From: Neolewinella maritima
GTDB lineage: Bacteria > Bacteroidota > Bacteroidia > Chitinophagales > Saprospiraceae
NCBI RefSeq assembly: GCF_923081025.1
Contig: NZ_CAKLPZ010000002.1
Location: 729,673-793,672 of the forward strand
Length of the DNA: 64,000 nucleotides
Direction of reading: 5' to 3'
The translations under genes were made by a program, and so were the position numbers. Positions 17,188 to 26,744 of the stretch are shown in pieces. The first letter of the stretch is position 1. Each line of letters starts with the position of its first letter. Under the pieces are notes generated by a model. It saw only the letters and a list, made by a program, of their open reading frames with translations. It did no database searches and was not told where the DNA came from.

Positions 17188-19353
17188 TCACTTCGTCGCC
17201 GCACCGGGACCGATGCTAGCGAGGAGAAAGTTAGTCATTTTTGTATATAAATGCAGGCGGGTGGGACCGCCGTAAATACCGTGATTGCGGTTGGGGTAAA
17301 AATAGGTGTCAAACTGCTTATTATTCATAATTAGTGCGTTGGCCATTTCAGCCGTGTGCTGAAAGTGGACGTTGTCATCGCCCATGCCGTGCACCAGTAG
17401 CAGGTTTCCCTTTAGCTTATCGGCAAAGTTAACGGGGCTGTTCTCATCGTAGCCCGCTTTATTTTCCGCGTAGGTGCGCATGTAACGCTCGGTGTAGATA
17501 CTATCGTACCACTTCCAGTTGGTTACCGGCGCTACGGAGATGGCTGCGGCGAATACATCGTTGCCGTGCAGGATCGCGTTGAGGGCCATGAAGCCGCCGT
17601 AGCTCCAGCCGAAGATGCCGATGCGGTCGGCGTCGATGTAGTCCAGTCCGCCGAGGTATTTCGCGGCACTGATCTGATCTTCGGTTTCCTGCTTGCCCAG
17701 CGTGAGGTAGGTCTGCTTTTTCATCTCCTCGCCGCGGGCGCCGGTGCCCCGGTTGTCGACCACGGCAACCACGAAGCCCTGCTGGGCGAGGTACTGGAAC
17801 CAGGCCATGTTCTGCCCGCGCCAGTTGTCGAGCACCTGCTGGCTGCCGGGGCCGCCGTACACGTGCATCAACAAAGGGTGCTGCTCGCTAGTGACCATGC
17901 CGGCCGGCTTGATCATGTAGCCATTGAGCTCCGTGCCCTCCTCGGTCGTGAAGGTGAAGAATTCAGCCGGCTGGTAGCCGTAGTCACTGACCGTCTGGGC
18001 GAGCTTTGCGTTATCCACAATGCGCCGCACCTGCGACCCCGCCGCATCCATTACGGTGACCGTCTCGGGACTGTTGATGGTAGAGTGGGAGAGTACGAAG
18101 TAGTCGTAGGTGCCCGAAAATTCCGCACTGTTGTAGCCCGGCTCGGCGGCTACGGGGCGGGGCAAGTCACGGCCGCGCAGCGACTTGACGTACACCTCCC
18201 GCTCCATGGGATCGCGCCCGGCGGCCTGGAAGAAGACTTGGCCGTCGTGCACCCCGTAGAAGTCCGTGACGTCGAAGCGCTGGGAGGTGAGCCGCTGGGG
18301 GTTGCCGCCCTGCATATCGTACATGTACAGCTGGTTGAAGCCGTCCTGCTCGCTGGTCCAGACGAAGCCCTCGTCGAGGAAGGTTAGGTTGTCGTGTACG
18401 TCGATGTAGTACTGGTTCTCCTCCTCCAGCAGGGTGCGCTGGGTGCCGGCCTCTACGTCAAACAGCAGTAGTTCGAGCTTATTCTGGTGGCGGTTCATGC
18501 GCTGGGCGGTGAGGGCGTTGGCGTCCTGCGTCCACTGCACGCGGGGCAGGTAGTGCCACTCCTGGTCGGCGCTTTCATTGACCGTGAGCAGGTCCGTGGT
18601 CTCGCCGCTGCCGAGGTCGTAGCTGTGCAGACTGACCGTGCTGTTTTCGGCCCCCACCTTGGGGTACTTGAAGGTGACGTAGTCGGGGTACAGCTCGTTG
18701 TGAAAGTCCGTGTACGTAAACTCGGGTACCGCCCGCTCGTCGAACTTGAGGTAGGCCAGGCGCTGCCCGTCCGGACTCCAGTACAGGGCCTTGCTGAAGC
18801 CGAACTCCTCCTCGTAGACCCAGTCGGTGGCGCCGTTGATGAAGGCGTTGGCCTCGCCGTCTTCGGTGACCTGGGTGAGTGTACCGTCGGTGAGCGATTT
18901 GATGTACACATTGTTGTCGACCACGAAGGCTACGCGCTCGCCGGTGGGATCGAGGGTAGCCAGACGGTGCTTCTTGTCGGGGTAGACGGGGGTGAGCGTG
19001 CCGGTCTCGGTATCGTATACGGAGTAAAAGGACTGCGAACTACGGCGAAACAATTGCTCGGACCCAGTACTCAGTAGCAGCTTCTGCTCGTCGGCACTGA
19101 AGGCGTAGTCGTCGATCTTGCCGTCGAAGTCGGCTAGGATGGTGCCGGTCTGCTCGCCGGTCGTGATGTCGTAGGTGACGACCTGGTTATTCTCCAGTGC
19201 CGCGTAGGAGGTGCCGTCCTGCAGGAAGTTGAAGCCGCTGACCCCGTCGGGACTGAAGGTGTAGGTGGCCCAGATGTCCTCCAGCGTAATGGCTTTCTGC
19301 TGGGCGGTGAGGGGGATAGACAGGAGCAGAAGCAGCGGTAACAGTATGCGCAT
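17188..19353 (-). CDS. Dipeptidyl peptidase IV-like serine peptidase (S9B)
   Basis: 721 residues with signal peptide (MRILLPLLLLLSIPLTAQQ). The N-terminal beta-propeller (about 40-480) includes the S9B marker WVYEEEFGFSKALYWSPDG, whose Glu-Glu pair fixes the free substrate N-terminus. The alpha/beta hydrolase domain carries the nucleophile Ser584 in GWSYGGFM, Asp in HGMGDDNVHF and His in NRNHGIYGG. It cleaves dipeptides, usually X-Pro or X-Ala, from peptide N-termini in the periplasm or at the surface. It fits with the other secreted peptidases in the window. Monocistronic with its own terminator. Confidence 0.93.
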   Translation of the reverse strand: MRILLPLLLLLSIPLTAQQKAITLEDIWATYTFSPDGVSGFNFLQDGTSYAALENNQVVTYDITTGEQTGTILADFDGKIDDYAFSADEQKLLLSTGSEQLFRRSSQSFYSVYDTETGTLTPVYPDKKHRLATLDPTGERVAFVVDNNVYIKSLTDGTLTQVTEDGEANAFINGATDWVYEEEFGFSKALYWSPDGQRLAYLKFDERAVPEFTYTDFHNELYPDYVTFKYPKVGAENSTVSLHSYDLGSGETTDLLTVNESADQEWHYLPRVQWTQDANALTAQRMNRHQNKLELLLFDVEAGTQRTLLEEENQYYIDVHDNLTFLDEGFVWTSEQDGFNQLYMYDMQGGNPQRLTSQRFDVTDFYGVHDGQVFFQAAGRDPMEREVYVKSLRGRDLPRPVAAEPGYNSAEFSGTYDYFVLSHSTINSPETVTVMDAAGSQVRRIVDNAKLAQTVSDYGYQPAEFFTFTTEEGTELNGYMIKPAGMVTSEQHPLLMHVYGGPGSQQVLDNWRGQNMAWFQYLAQQGFVVAVVDNRGTGARGEEMKKQTYLTLGKQETEDQISAAKYLGGLDYIDADRIGIFGWSYGGFMALNAILHGNDVFAAAISVAPVTNWKWYDSIYTERYMRTYAENKAGYDENSPVNFADKLKGNLLLVHGMGDDNVHFQHTAEMANALIMNNKQFDTYFYPNRNHGIYGGPTRLHLYTKMTNFLLASIGPGAATK

Positions 19354-19459
19354 GGGCGGACGGGGGGTATGGGTACGGAAAGGGGAACGACGGCAGGCGG
19401 GTCTAGGTTGGGTAGCGGCGGCGTACAGGCCTGCAGGCCCCCGACCTTACCTTCACCCC

Positions 19460-21145
19460 ATGCACCCAGCCTCCCCCCGGTCCCGTAGCATACCGCGACT
19501 CGCGTATGGGCTGGCGGTGCTGTTCTTCCTGTCCAATATCGTTTACGCTGCCTGGTACCTGAGCCAGGACTACACGACCCTGCGTGACGCCTACCTCGCT
19601 ACCGGTCCCTTCTACCGGGATGCTTTCTGGACGACCGACTTCTTCACCCCATCTACCAAGGCGGCGGGCGATCGGTTTGCCGCGGTGGCGATCCTGCTGG
19701 CCGTGGCCGTCCTAGTCTACCTGGGCTACTGCTGGAGACATGCGGAGCAGCGCGCGGCTCCTGCGATCCGGGTGCCAGTGAAGCGCGACGACATCCTACC
19801 CCTACTGTGCCTGGCCACCGTACAACTTGGTCTGTGGGTCTACGGCAATCAACTGCTGCCCCCCGCCTACGACGAGGTTTTCTCAGCGATGCACGCGGCT
19901 GCCCCGGGTCCGCTGCGCGCGCTCACCTACTACATGCTGCCGAATAACCATGTGCTGTTCAACGTACTCAACGGGACGCTTTTCGGCTGGGCGGATGATC
20001 TCGTCTTCACCGGCCGGCTCATTTCCCTACTGGCGTACCTGCTACTGGGTGTGCTACAGTACGTCTGGCTCCGCTCGCTACTGTCCGATCGGCTGGCGGC
20101 GCTGGCACTGACATTATTTCTGGCGGTGCTGCTACCGGTCTGGGGCTTTGCGGTGCAGGCGCGGGGGTATGCGCTGCTGTTGCTGTTCAGTTGGGGGGCG
20201 TTCCTGGCGGTGTGGCAGTACGTAAGTGGGCGGGGGCGCGGGATGCGGTGGGTATTCGCGGGCTGCTGTGTACTGGCCTACGCTACGGTACCGGTGTTTT
20301 TGTACCTGCACCTAGCCCTGCTGATCTGGATCGTACGCGACTGGATCCGTAGGCGCCGAATAGACTGGCAGTTGATTGCTACGCAGCTGGTGGCGGGGGT
20401 GGCGGTACTGCTGGTTTACCTGCCGGCCATCACCTACTCGGGCCTGGGCGCGATGGTGGACAATCGGTACGTGGCGGCGGGCGAGGAGGGTGGAGTAGCT
20501 TTTGCCAGGATGTTCCTACCTACGCTGCCTCATTACGTGAACTACCTGGCGCTGGACATAGGTAGCGTGCTGCCGTATTTACTCCCGCTGCTAGCCCTAC
20601 TGCCCCTGCTGCTCGTGTTTGCGCAGCGCGTGCTACTGCGGCGACTGGCTATCATCTACCTCATCGTACTGTGTAGCACCATCGGTACGGTCCTGGTGAT
20701 GCGGGCCGTACCCTTCCACCGTACGCTGGTATTTCAGCTGCAGTTCGTGGGCCTATTAATCGCGTGTATACCCCTGGCGGCCTGGGAATGGACGGTAGGT
20801 AGCAAATTACCCAGACGCTGGCTACGACTGGTAGCGGTAGGCTGGCTCCTGCTGGCGGGGGCATTGATCTGGCTCACACCGGCCAAGTTCTCGCTGCACC
20901 TGTACTACTACGATATCGTGCCTACCTACCAGTCAATGACTACGCTGCTGGATCAGCTTCCTACGGATGCGAAGGTAGCTGGGTCGGACGAGGCGTTTTA
21001 TCCCCTGTATTTCATTCAGTCGGACGGGGAGGTGCTACCATCGGCAGCTACCTACTACGTAAAACGGCCCACTGAGCCGCTGCCGGAGGGACGGTGGGAG
21101 CTGGTGGGGCAGGACCGGGAATTCGAGGTGTACCGGCGGGAGTAG
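19460..21145 (+). CDS. Multi-pass membrane glycosyltransferase, GT-C/family 39-like
   Basis: 561 residues from ATG 19460; the frame is open earlier but overlaps the divergent peptidase gene. About 11-13 hydrophobic segments are visible (for example ILLAVAVLVYLGYCW, LALTLFLAVLLPVWGF). After the first two, the loop YDEVFSAMHAAAPGPLRALTYYMLPNNHVLF carries an acidic DE pair and the N-H-V-L-F pattern typical of GT-C transferases that use polyprenyl-phosphate sugars. The C-terminus (YYDIVPTYQSMTTLLDQLP...EFEVYRR) is a small soluble domain. The sugar and acceptor are unknown. Confidence 0.7.
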   Translation: MHPASPRSRSIPRLAYGLAVLFFLSNIVYAAWYLSQDYTTLRDAYLATGPFYRDAFWTTDFFTPSTKAAGDRFAAVAILLAVAVLVYLGYCWRHAEQRAAPAIRVPVKRDDILPLLCLATVQLGLWVYGNQLLPPAYDEVFSAMHAAAPGPLRALTYYMLPNNHVLFNVLNGTLFGWADDLVFTGRLISLLAYLLLGVLQYVWLRSLLSDRLAALALTLFLAVLLPVWGFAVQARGYALLLLFSWGAFLAVWQYVSGRGRGMRWVFAGCCVLAYATVPVFLYLHLALLIWIVRDWIRRRRIDWQLIATQLVAGVAVLLVYLPAITYSGLGAMVDNRYVAAGEEGGVAFARMFLPTLPHYVNYLALDIGSVLPYLLPLLALLPLLLVFAQRVLLRRLAIIYLIVLCSTIGTVLVMRAVPFHRTLVFQLQFVGLLIACIPLAAWEWTVGSKLPRRWLRLVAVGWLLLAGALIWLTPAKFSLHLYYYDIVPTYQSMTTLLDQLPTDAKVAGSDEAFYPLYFIQSDGEVLPSAATYYVKRPTEPLPEGRWELVGQDREFEVYRRE

Positions 21146-21181
21146 TGAGTGGGTAGGCGTGGTAGCTGTACGTGACACTGG

Positions 21182-21281
21182 CCGGGGCTCCACGCCCCGG
21201 ACGCTCGGGCTGCAAGCCTTCGACCTTTGCTTACCCCGATCCGTGGTGCAATCACCTACCCTCGGCGGATCACCAAAACCC
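21182..21281 (+). repeat. Composite intergenic repeat, copy A (double hairpin plus CCGTGGTGCAATCACCTACC)
   Basis: It opens with a perfect 7-bp hairpin CCGGGGC/GCCCCGG (21182-21200). Next is the core 21203-21230 (GCTCGGGCT-GCA-AGCC, then TCGACCTTTGC), then ATCCGTGGTGCAATCACCTA and GGATCACCAAA. The same series recurs at 21736-21866, so the two copies flank the YiaA-like gene as direct repeats. Confidence 0.65.
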
Positions 21282-21424
21282 ACGGGTCGTTTGCGTTAAT
21301 GCTGTTGTTTCGTGGTCGCAGTGCTATCGCTGGTCGAAAACAAGGTAGACTCAGGCGTGGAACCCGTGACTTTCACCGCCGATACCCCATCCCGGAGGGC
21401 GGGATCAAACCAAATGGACCATCC

Positions 21425-21715
21425 ATGTCTCATTCCATCATCGATCATTCGAATAGCGCATCCTTCCACAATATGGCGTGGATCGCTTTCATCCTAGCCA
21501 CTGTAGGTACCCTGGCTGGCATCGTACTGCTACCCGCCGACCTGGCTACTAAGGGATTTCTCGCCATGGGCTTTGTCTTCACAGTGAGCTCCTGCTTTAC
21601 TCTGGCTAAGGTGGTGCGCGACCGCCACGAGTCGAGCCGACTGTACAATAAGGTAGAGCGGGCCAAGACCGAGAAATTTCTGAGCGAGTCGGAGAATCCG
21701 GCCGGAAGCTTTTAG
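21425..21715 (+). CDS. YiaA/YiaB-like inner membrane protein
   Basis: 96 residues from ATG 21425, chosen because the upstream part of the frame is repeat DNA. Two membrane segments, AWIAFILATVGTLAGIVLL and FLAMGFVFTVSSCFTLAKVV, are separated by a short polar loop (PADLATKG). The second ends in the conserved VVRDRHE sequence seen in YiaA/YiaB-type proteins. Function unknown in the family. It sits alone between two direct repeats, so it may be a recently inserted or duplicated unit. Confidence 0.75.
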   Translation: MSHSIIDHSNSASFHNMAWIAFILATVGTLAGIVLLPADLATKGFLAMGFVFTVSSCFTLAKVVRDRHESSRLYNKVERAKTEKFLSESENPAGSF

Positions 21716-21735
21716 ATAGGCCCTCGCACCGCACG

Positions 21736-21866
21736 CCCCGGACGCTCGGGCTGCAAGCCCTCGACCTTTGCTGGCGGCTACGGCAGCAAAATCTGCACCG
21801 AATCTGTGCCCAATCCGTGTAATCCGTGGTGCAATCACCTACCTTTCGCGGGTCACCAAACCCACC
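21736..21866 (+). repeat. Composite intergenic repeat, copy B
   Basis: Core 21744-21771 matches copy A except that the stem is GGGCT/AGCCC (copy A has one mismatch). It is followed by CCAATCCGTGTAATCCGTGG, TGCAATCACCTACC and GGGTCACCAAACCCACC. It ends 4 nt before the GTG start of the CocE-like hydrolase. Confidence 0.65.
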
Positions 21867-21870
21867 CGCC

Positions 21871-23745
21871 GTGCGCTACCGCTTCGCTTTCCTCCTTCTA
21901 CTGCTTTGCACCTGCGTACGCGCCCAGGACTCCCAGGAATACCTGGAGCTGGCCGAGATCGCCCACATCGAACAGAAGGTGATGGTGGAAATGCGCGACG
22001 GCAAGCGACTGGCTACCGACGTGTACCGGCCGAAGAACGTGGATAAGGCTCCCATAATCTTCAGTCGCACGCCCTACCAGTTCAATGGCTACGTGAAGGG
22101 GGAGGAGCAGACGCGGACCTACGAACGGGCCTACGAGGCGGTCAGCCGGGGCTTCGCCTACGTGGTGCAAAACGAGCGCGGGCGCTACTTCTCGGAAGGG
22201 GAGTGGGATATCCTGGGCGTACCCCTGACCGACGGCTACGACGCCATCGAGTGGATGAGCACCCAAGCATGGAGCAACGGGAAGGTCGGTCTGTACGGCT
22301 GTAGCTCCACGGCCGAGTGGCAGATGGCAGTGGCCAGTCTGGGGCACCCCGCACTCAGGGCCATGGTGCCGATGGGCTACGGCGCCGGCGTGGGTAGGGT
22401 AGGGGACTACATGGAGCAGGGCAACTGGTACCGCGGCGGTGCCCAGCAGATGCTGTTCACCAGCTGGCTGTACCAGGTGCAGCACGATCCTCTGGCACCG
22501 AGGTTGCAGGAAGGGCTGAGTCAGGCCGACCTGCAGCGGCTGTCGCGCTTCTACGACATGGCGCCCACATATCCGGACATCTCTTCCACGGAGCTGCTGT
22601 CGACGCTACCGGTCAGCGATATCATCAAAGCCAAGCAGGGGCCGACCGGCGTGTACGAAGACATGATCCAGCGCAAGCCCAACGACCCGGCCTGGTACGA
22701 GGGCGGGCTGTACCACGATGATATGCCTTTCGACGTACCCACCTTCTGGTTCACGAGCTGGTACGACGTGTCGATCTCGCCTAATCTGGCACTGTTCAAT
22801 CACGTACGGGAGAACGCGGTCTCCGAGCAGTCGCGCGCTAATCAGTACCTCTGGATCGCGCCCACCCTGCACTGCGCCTACTCCCGCGCCACCCAGAACA
22901 CCATCGTAGGCGAGCGCAGCGTGGGGGATGCCCGCTACGACTACGATGCCCTGGTGTACGGCTTCTTCGACCGCTGGTTGAAGAACGAGACGCCTGAAAT
23001 TATTGACACCCTGGCCCGCGTGACCTACTACAGCATGGGCAGCAACGAATGGCAGACCACCTCCGCCTGGCCCCCACCGAGCGCGGAGCTGGTAGACTTC
23101 TACCTCGCCAGCGCGGGAGATGCTAACACGATGTACGGGGCGGGGACGCTGGTGCGCAGTCTGTCCGGTACGGCGGAGGACCGGCCCGATACCATCGTCT
23201 ACGACCCCATGAACCCGGTCAAAAGCTACGGCGGTAACGTCTGCTGCACCGGCGATGCGGTGAAGGGCGGCAGCTACGACCAGCGGGTCATGGAGGCGCG
23301 CAACGACATCCTGGTCTATACCTCCGAGCCCTTCACCGAAGACACGGAGGTGAGTGGATTTGTAGAATCGACCCTCTACCTCAGCAGTGACGCCAAGGAT
23401 ACCGACGTGACCATCAAGCTCATCGACGTAGACCCCGATGGGGCCGCCTACAACCTCGACGAGACGATTCAGCGCGTGCGCTACCGCGAGGGCTACGAGA
23501 AGGAGGTATTCATGGAAGCCGGCGAGGTGTACCGGATCGACTTGACGCCGATGAGCACCAGCAACGTGTTTCAGGCCGGTCACCGGCTACGCGTGGAGGT
23601 GAGCAGCTCCAACTTTCCCCGCTTCGACCGCAACCTCAATACGGGCGGCGATAATGTCACGGAGTCGGAGGGCGTGGTGGCCCGCAACGTGATCCATCAT
23701 TCGGCCGAGTATCCGAGTGTGGTGCGGGTGCCGGTGGTGCGGTAG
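21871..23745 (+). CDS. CocE/NonD-family (S15-like) serine hydrolase
   Basis: 624 residues. The GTG at 21871 is preferred because it directly precedes a signal peptide ([18 protein letters not shown]). The hydrolase domain has the family's [14 protein letters not shown] start, the Tyr of the oxyanion site (SRTPYQF), nucleophile Ser in [13 protein letters not shown] (the usual GxSxxG is GCSSTAE here, close to the family variant GxSYxG), and a C-terminal jelly-roll domain ([27 protein letters not shown]...[16 protein letters not shown]). It should cut ester or amide bonds such as acyl-amino acids outside the cytoplasm. Substrate unknown. Confidence 0.88.
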   Translation: MRYRFAFLLLLLCTCVRAQDSQEYLELAEIAHIEQKVMVEMRDGKRLATDVYRPKNVDKAPIIFSRTPYQFNGYVKGEEQTRTYERAYEAVSRGFAYVVQNERGRYFSEGEWDILGVPLTDGYDAIEWMSTQAWSNGKVGLYGCSSTAEWQMAVASLGHPALRAMVPMGYGAGVGRVGDYMEQGNWYRGGAQQMLFTSWLYQVQHDPLAPRLQEGLSQADLQRLSRFYDMAPTYPDISSTELLSTLPVSDIIKAKQGPTGVYEDMIQRKPNDPAWYEGGLYHDDMPFDVPTFWFTSWYDVSISPNLALFNHVRENAVSEQSRANQYLWIAPTLHCAYSRATQNTIVGERSVGDARYDYDALVYGFFDRWLKNETPEIIDTLARVTYYSMGSNEWQTTSAWPPPSAELVDFYLASAGDANTMYGAGTLVRSLSGTAEDRPDTIVYDPMNPVKSYGGNVCCTGDAVKGGSYDQRVMEARNDILVYTSEPFTEDTEVSGFVESTLYLSSDAKDTDVTIKLIDVDPDGAAYNLDETIQRVRYREGYEKEVFMEAGEVYRIDLTPMSTSNVFQAGHRLRVEVSSSNFPRFDRNLNTGGDNVTESEGVVARNVIHHSAEYPSVVRVPVVR

Positions 23746-23799
23746 GGTACTGGACCCATTCGCCTGAACCCCCCAGCGCCTCTCCCCGTTCCATCGCCA

Positions 23800-24846
23800 A
23801 TGCCCCTTCTCACCTTCAACGACCGCGGCATCTACTGCGCGCGGGCCGATGTCTACATCGATCCCTGGAAGCCCGTACCCCGCGCCCTCATCACCCACGG
23901 CCACGCTGACCACTCGCGCTGGGGCAACGACCACTACCTGAGCACCCGCCTGGCCGCACCGGTCATCAAGTACCGGCTGGGCGATATCGACCTGGAGACG
24001 GTGGAATACGGTGAGGTCAAGACCATCAACGGGGTGAAGTTCAGCTTTCATCCAGCCGGACACATCATCGGCTCCGCCCAGATCCGCGTCGAGTACAAGG
24101 GCGAGATCTGGGTGGCCAGTGGCGACTATAAGCTAGAAGACGACGGTCTCTGCCAGCCCTACGAGCCCGTGCAGTGCCAGCACTTCATTACCGAGTCCAC
24201 TTTCGGGCTGCCCGTCTACCGCTGGATTCCCCAGGAAGAGCTCTTTGCCGACATCAACGACTGGTGGCGCGCCACCGCCGCCGAGGGCCGCACCGCCATC
24301 ATCACCGGCTACGCCCTGGGTAAAGCGCAGCGTATCCTCGATGGCCTGGATACCAGCATTGGTAAGATATACACCCACGGCGCCATCGAAAACACCAACG
24401 AGGTGCTCCGCGCCCAGGGCATCAAGCTCCCCGATACGACTCGCGTGACCCGCGAAGTCAATAAGAAGGAATACCCCGGCAACATCGTCGTAGCCACCCC
24501 CGGCGCCATCGGCCAGCCCTGGGTCAAGAAATTCGGTAACGCCTCGGTCGCCGCCGCCTCCGGCTGGATGACTTTGCGCGGTGCCAGACGCCGCCGGGGG
24601 GCCGACCGCGGCTTCGTCCTCAGCGACCACTGCGACTGGCCCAGCCTCCTGGAAGCCATCGACCTTACCGGAGCCGACAACATCTACGTTACCCACGGCT
24701 ACACAGCCATCTTCAGTAAGTACCTGCGCGAGCAGGGCTATAATGCCGTCGAGCTGGAGACCGACTACGAAGGAGAACTGGCGGAGATCGAAACGAAGGG
24801 GAGCGAGGAGACTAGTAAGGAAAATGCTCTGGCTGATGAGGAGTAG
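23800..24846 (+). CDS. Ligase-associated DNA exonuclease (MBL-fold, CPSF-like)
   Basis: 348 residues. A metallo-beta-lactamase fold with the metal motif THGHADHSRWG (His33, His35, Asp37, His38), FHPAGHIIGSAQI and SGDYKLEDDGL, and C-terminal FVLSDHCDWPSLL and YVTHGY of the beta-CASP type. The family is found beside an ATP-dependent DNA ligase and acts as a repair nuclease; here the ligase follows 114 nt downstream. The Lhr-like helicase and the phosphoesterase that often complete the set are not in the window. Confidence 0.9.
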   Translation: MPLLTFNDRGIYCARADVYIDPWKPVPRALITHGHADHSRWGNDHYLSTRLAAPVIKYRLGDIDLETVEYGEVKTINGVKFSFHPAGHIIGSAQIRVEYKGEIWVASGDYKLEDDGLCQPYEPVQCQHFITESTFGLPVYRWIPQEELFADINDWWRATAAEGRTAIITGYALGKAQRILDGLDTSIGKIYTHGAIENTNEVLRAQGIKLPDTTRVTREVNKKEYPGNIVVATPGAIGQPWVKKFGNASVAAASGWMTLRGARRRRGADRGFVLSDHCDWPSLLEAIDLTGADNIYVTHGYTAIFSKYLREQGYNAVELETDYEGELAEIETKGSEETSKENALADEE

Positions 24847-24960
24847 GTTAAACACGGAGGACACGGATTGTCTTCACGGATTAATCACGGATTGTCCTCT
24901 CACACACCATCCCATATCTGTGCTTAATCCGTGCATTGAATCTGCGAAATCCGTGTTGAA
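24847..24960. repeat. CACGGATT/AATCCGTG repeat cluster
   Basis: Three copies of CACGGATT (from about 24863, 24876 and 24887) face two copies of AATCCGTG (about 24926 and 24948) across a 35-nt centre, so the transcript can fold as a long imperfect hairpin between the exonuclease and ligase genes. The same AATCCGTG word occurs in the composite repeats at 21236 and 21810-21830. Confidence 0.6.
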
Positions 24961-26556
24961 ATGAAGAACTTCGCCGAACTTTTCAAGCGCCTAGACCGCA
25001 CCACCAAGATCAACACCAAGGTGGCCGCCCTCGCCGACTACTTCATCCAGGTCGACGATGAGGATAAGCTCTGGACCATGGCCTTGCTTTCGCACCGGCG
25101 GCCCCGCAGAACGGTCAACTCCAAACTGCTGCGTGCCTGGGCTGGGGAACTGAGCGGTATCGACGTGTGGATACTCGAAGAAAGCTACCACGTAGTGGGC
25201 GATCTGGCCGAAACCATCGCCCTCGTGCTGCCGCCGCCCGAGCAGGACTACGACCATACCCTCACCTACTGGATCCAGTACATCGAGCAGTTTGCCGGCT
25301 ACGATGAGGAGGGGAAAAAGGAAGCCGTACAGGAAGCCTGGCGCGGTCTCGGTACCACCGAGCGCTACCTGTTCAATAAGCTCATTACGGGCAACTTCCG
25401 TGTAGGCGTGAGCCAGAAACTGATGACCCGCGCGCTGGCCAGTGCCACCGGCATCGAGGAAACCAACCTGGCCCACCGCCTGATGGGCAACTGGACGCCC
25501 AACGATACCACTTTCGAGGAGCTGATCCACTCGGAGTCAGCCACCGACGATATCTCGCGCCCCTATCCCTTCTACCTGGCCTACCAGCTGGAGCAGCCGG
25601 CGGGTGAACTGGGCAGTCCCGACGAGTGGCAGGCCGAGCATAAGTGGGATGGCATCCGCGGACAGGTCATCGTACGGGAAGACGAGGTGTTCGTCTGGTC
25701 GCGCGGGGAAGAACTGGTGACGGACAAGTATCCCGAATACCACCTGCTGGCCTCCGCTATCCCCAACGGCACGGTCATCGACGGCGAGATCCTGCCCTAC
25801 CGCGACGGGCAGCCCCTGGGCTTTAACGTTCTGCAGACCCGGATCGGCCGCAAGACGGTCAGCAAGAAACTGCTCAAGGACGCCCCCGTCGTGCTCATGT
25901 GCTACGACATCCTCGAGTACGAGGGGCGCGACGTGCGCAAGCTCCCCATGAGCGGCCGCCGGGAGCTACTGGAGCGGGTCATCGAAGAGAACGATACCCA
26001 GGAGGTACTGCAGCTCAGTCCGGTCTTTCACTTCACGCACTGGGATGAGCTGGCCGCCGAGCGCGAAACCGCCCGCGAGAAGTACAGCGAGGGCATCATG
26101 CTCAAGCGGCGCGACAGTGAGTACAAGCAGGGCCGCAAGAAGGGCGACTGGTGGAAGTGGAAGGTGGATCCGCTCACCATCGACGCCGTGATGATGTACG
26201 CCCAGCGGGGCCACGGCCGGCGTGCTAACCTCTATACCGACTTCACCTTCGGCGTCTGGGACGGCGACGTGCTGGTGCCCTTCACCAAGGCGTACTCGGG
26301 CCTGACCGACAAGGAGTTCAACCAGATCACGAGCTGGGTACGCCGGAACACGGTGGAGAAGTTCGGTCCCGTGCGCTCGGTCAAGCCCCAGCAGGTCTTC
26401 GAGATCGGCTTCGAGGGCATCCGCAAGAGCACGCGGCATAAATCGGGGGTGGCCCTGCGCTTTCCGCGTATGCTGCGTTGGCGCCAGGATAAGCCGATGG
26501 ACGAGGCGAATACGAAGGCGGACCTGGAGGCGATGTTGGAGGTGTACGGTAGTTAA
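24961..26556 (+). CDS. ATP-dependent DNA ligase (ligase-associated repair cluster type)
   Basis: 531 residues. N-terminal alpha-helical DNA-binding domain (1-200). The adenylation domain has catalytic Lys228 in EHKWDGIRGQ, then VFVWSRGEE, VIDGEILPY, YDILEYEGRDVR, SEGIMLKRRDS and WWKWKVDP (nucleotidyltransferase motifs I-V in order). The C-terminal OB-fold ends in IRKSTRHKSGVALRFPRMLRWR. It seals nicks using ATP; the replicative NAD-dependent ligase should be elsewhere. It is coupled by position to the MBL exonuclease, which points to a DNA-repair role. Confidence 0.95.
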   Translation: MKNFAELFKRLDRTTKINTKVAALADYFIQVDDEDKLWTMALLSHRRPRRTVNSKLLRAWAGELSGIDVWILEESYHVVGDLAETIALVLPPPEQDYDHTLTYWIQYIEQFAGYDEEGKKEAVQEAWRGLGTTERYLFNKLITGNFRVGVSQKLMTRALASATGIEETNLAHRLMGNWTPNDTTFEELIHSESATDDISRPYPFYLAYQLEQPAGELGSPDEWQAEHKWDGIRGQVIVREDEVFVWSRGEELVTDKYPEYHLLASAIPNGTVIDGEILPYRDGQPLGFNVLQTRIGRKTVSKKLLKDAPVVLMCYDILEYEGRDVRKLPMSGRRELLERVIEENDTQEVLQLSPVFHFTHWDELAAERETAREKYSEGIMLKRRDSEYKQGRKKGDWWKWKVDPLTIDAVMMYAQRGHGRRANLYTDFTFGVWDGDVLVPFTKAYSGLTDKEFNQITSWVRRNTVEKFGPVRSVKPQQVFEIGFEGIRKSTRHKSGVALRFPRMLRWRQDKPMDEANTKADLEAMLEVYGS

Positions 26557-26744
26557 TACCCAGCGCGCGCGGGCATTGAAGATAACAGGCGGACATACTA
26601 GCTACTGGACTGGCGGTCAAGGGGCTGAATAGTTGGTCTAGCCGTAGAAAATGTCGTGAACATCACAAAAAGGTATCCCAAGTGACTGAAAAGATATGTG
26701 GTGTAGCACTTATCTTCAACAGTTCAACTAACTCACTAGGGAAA

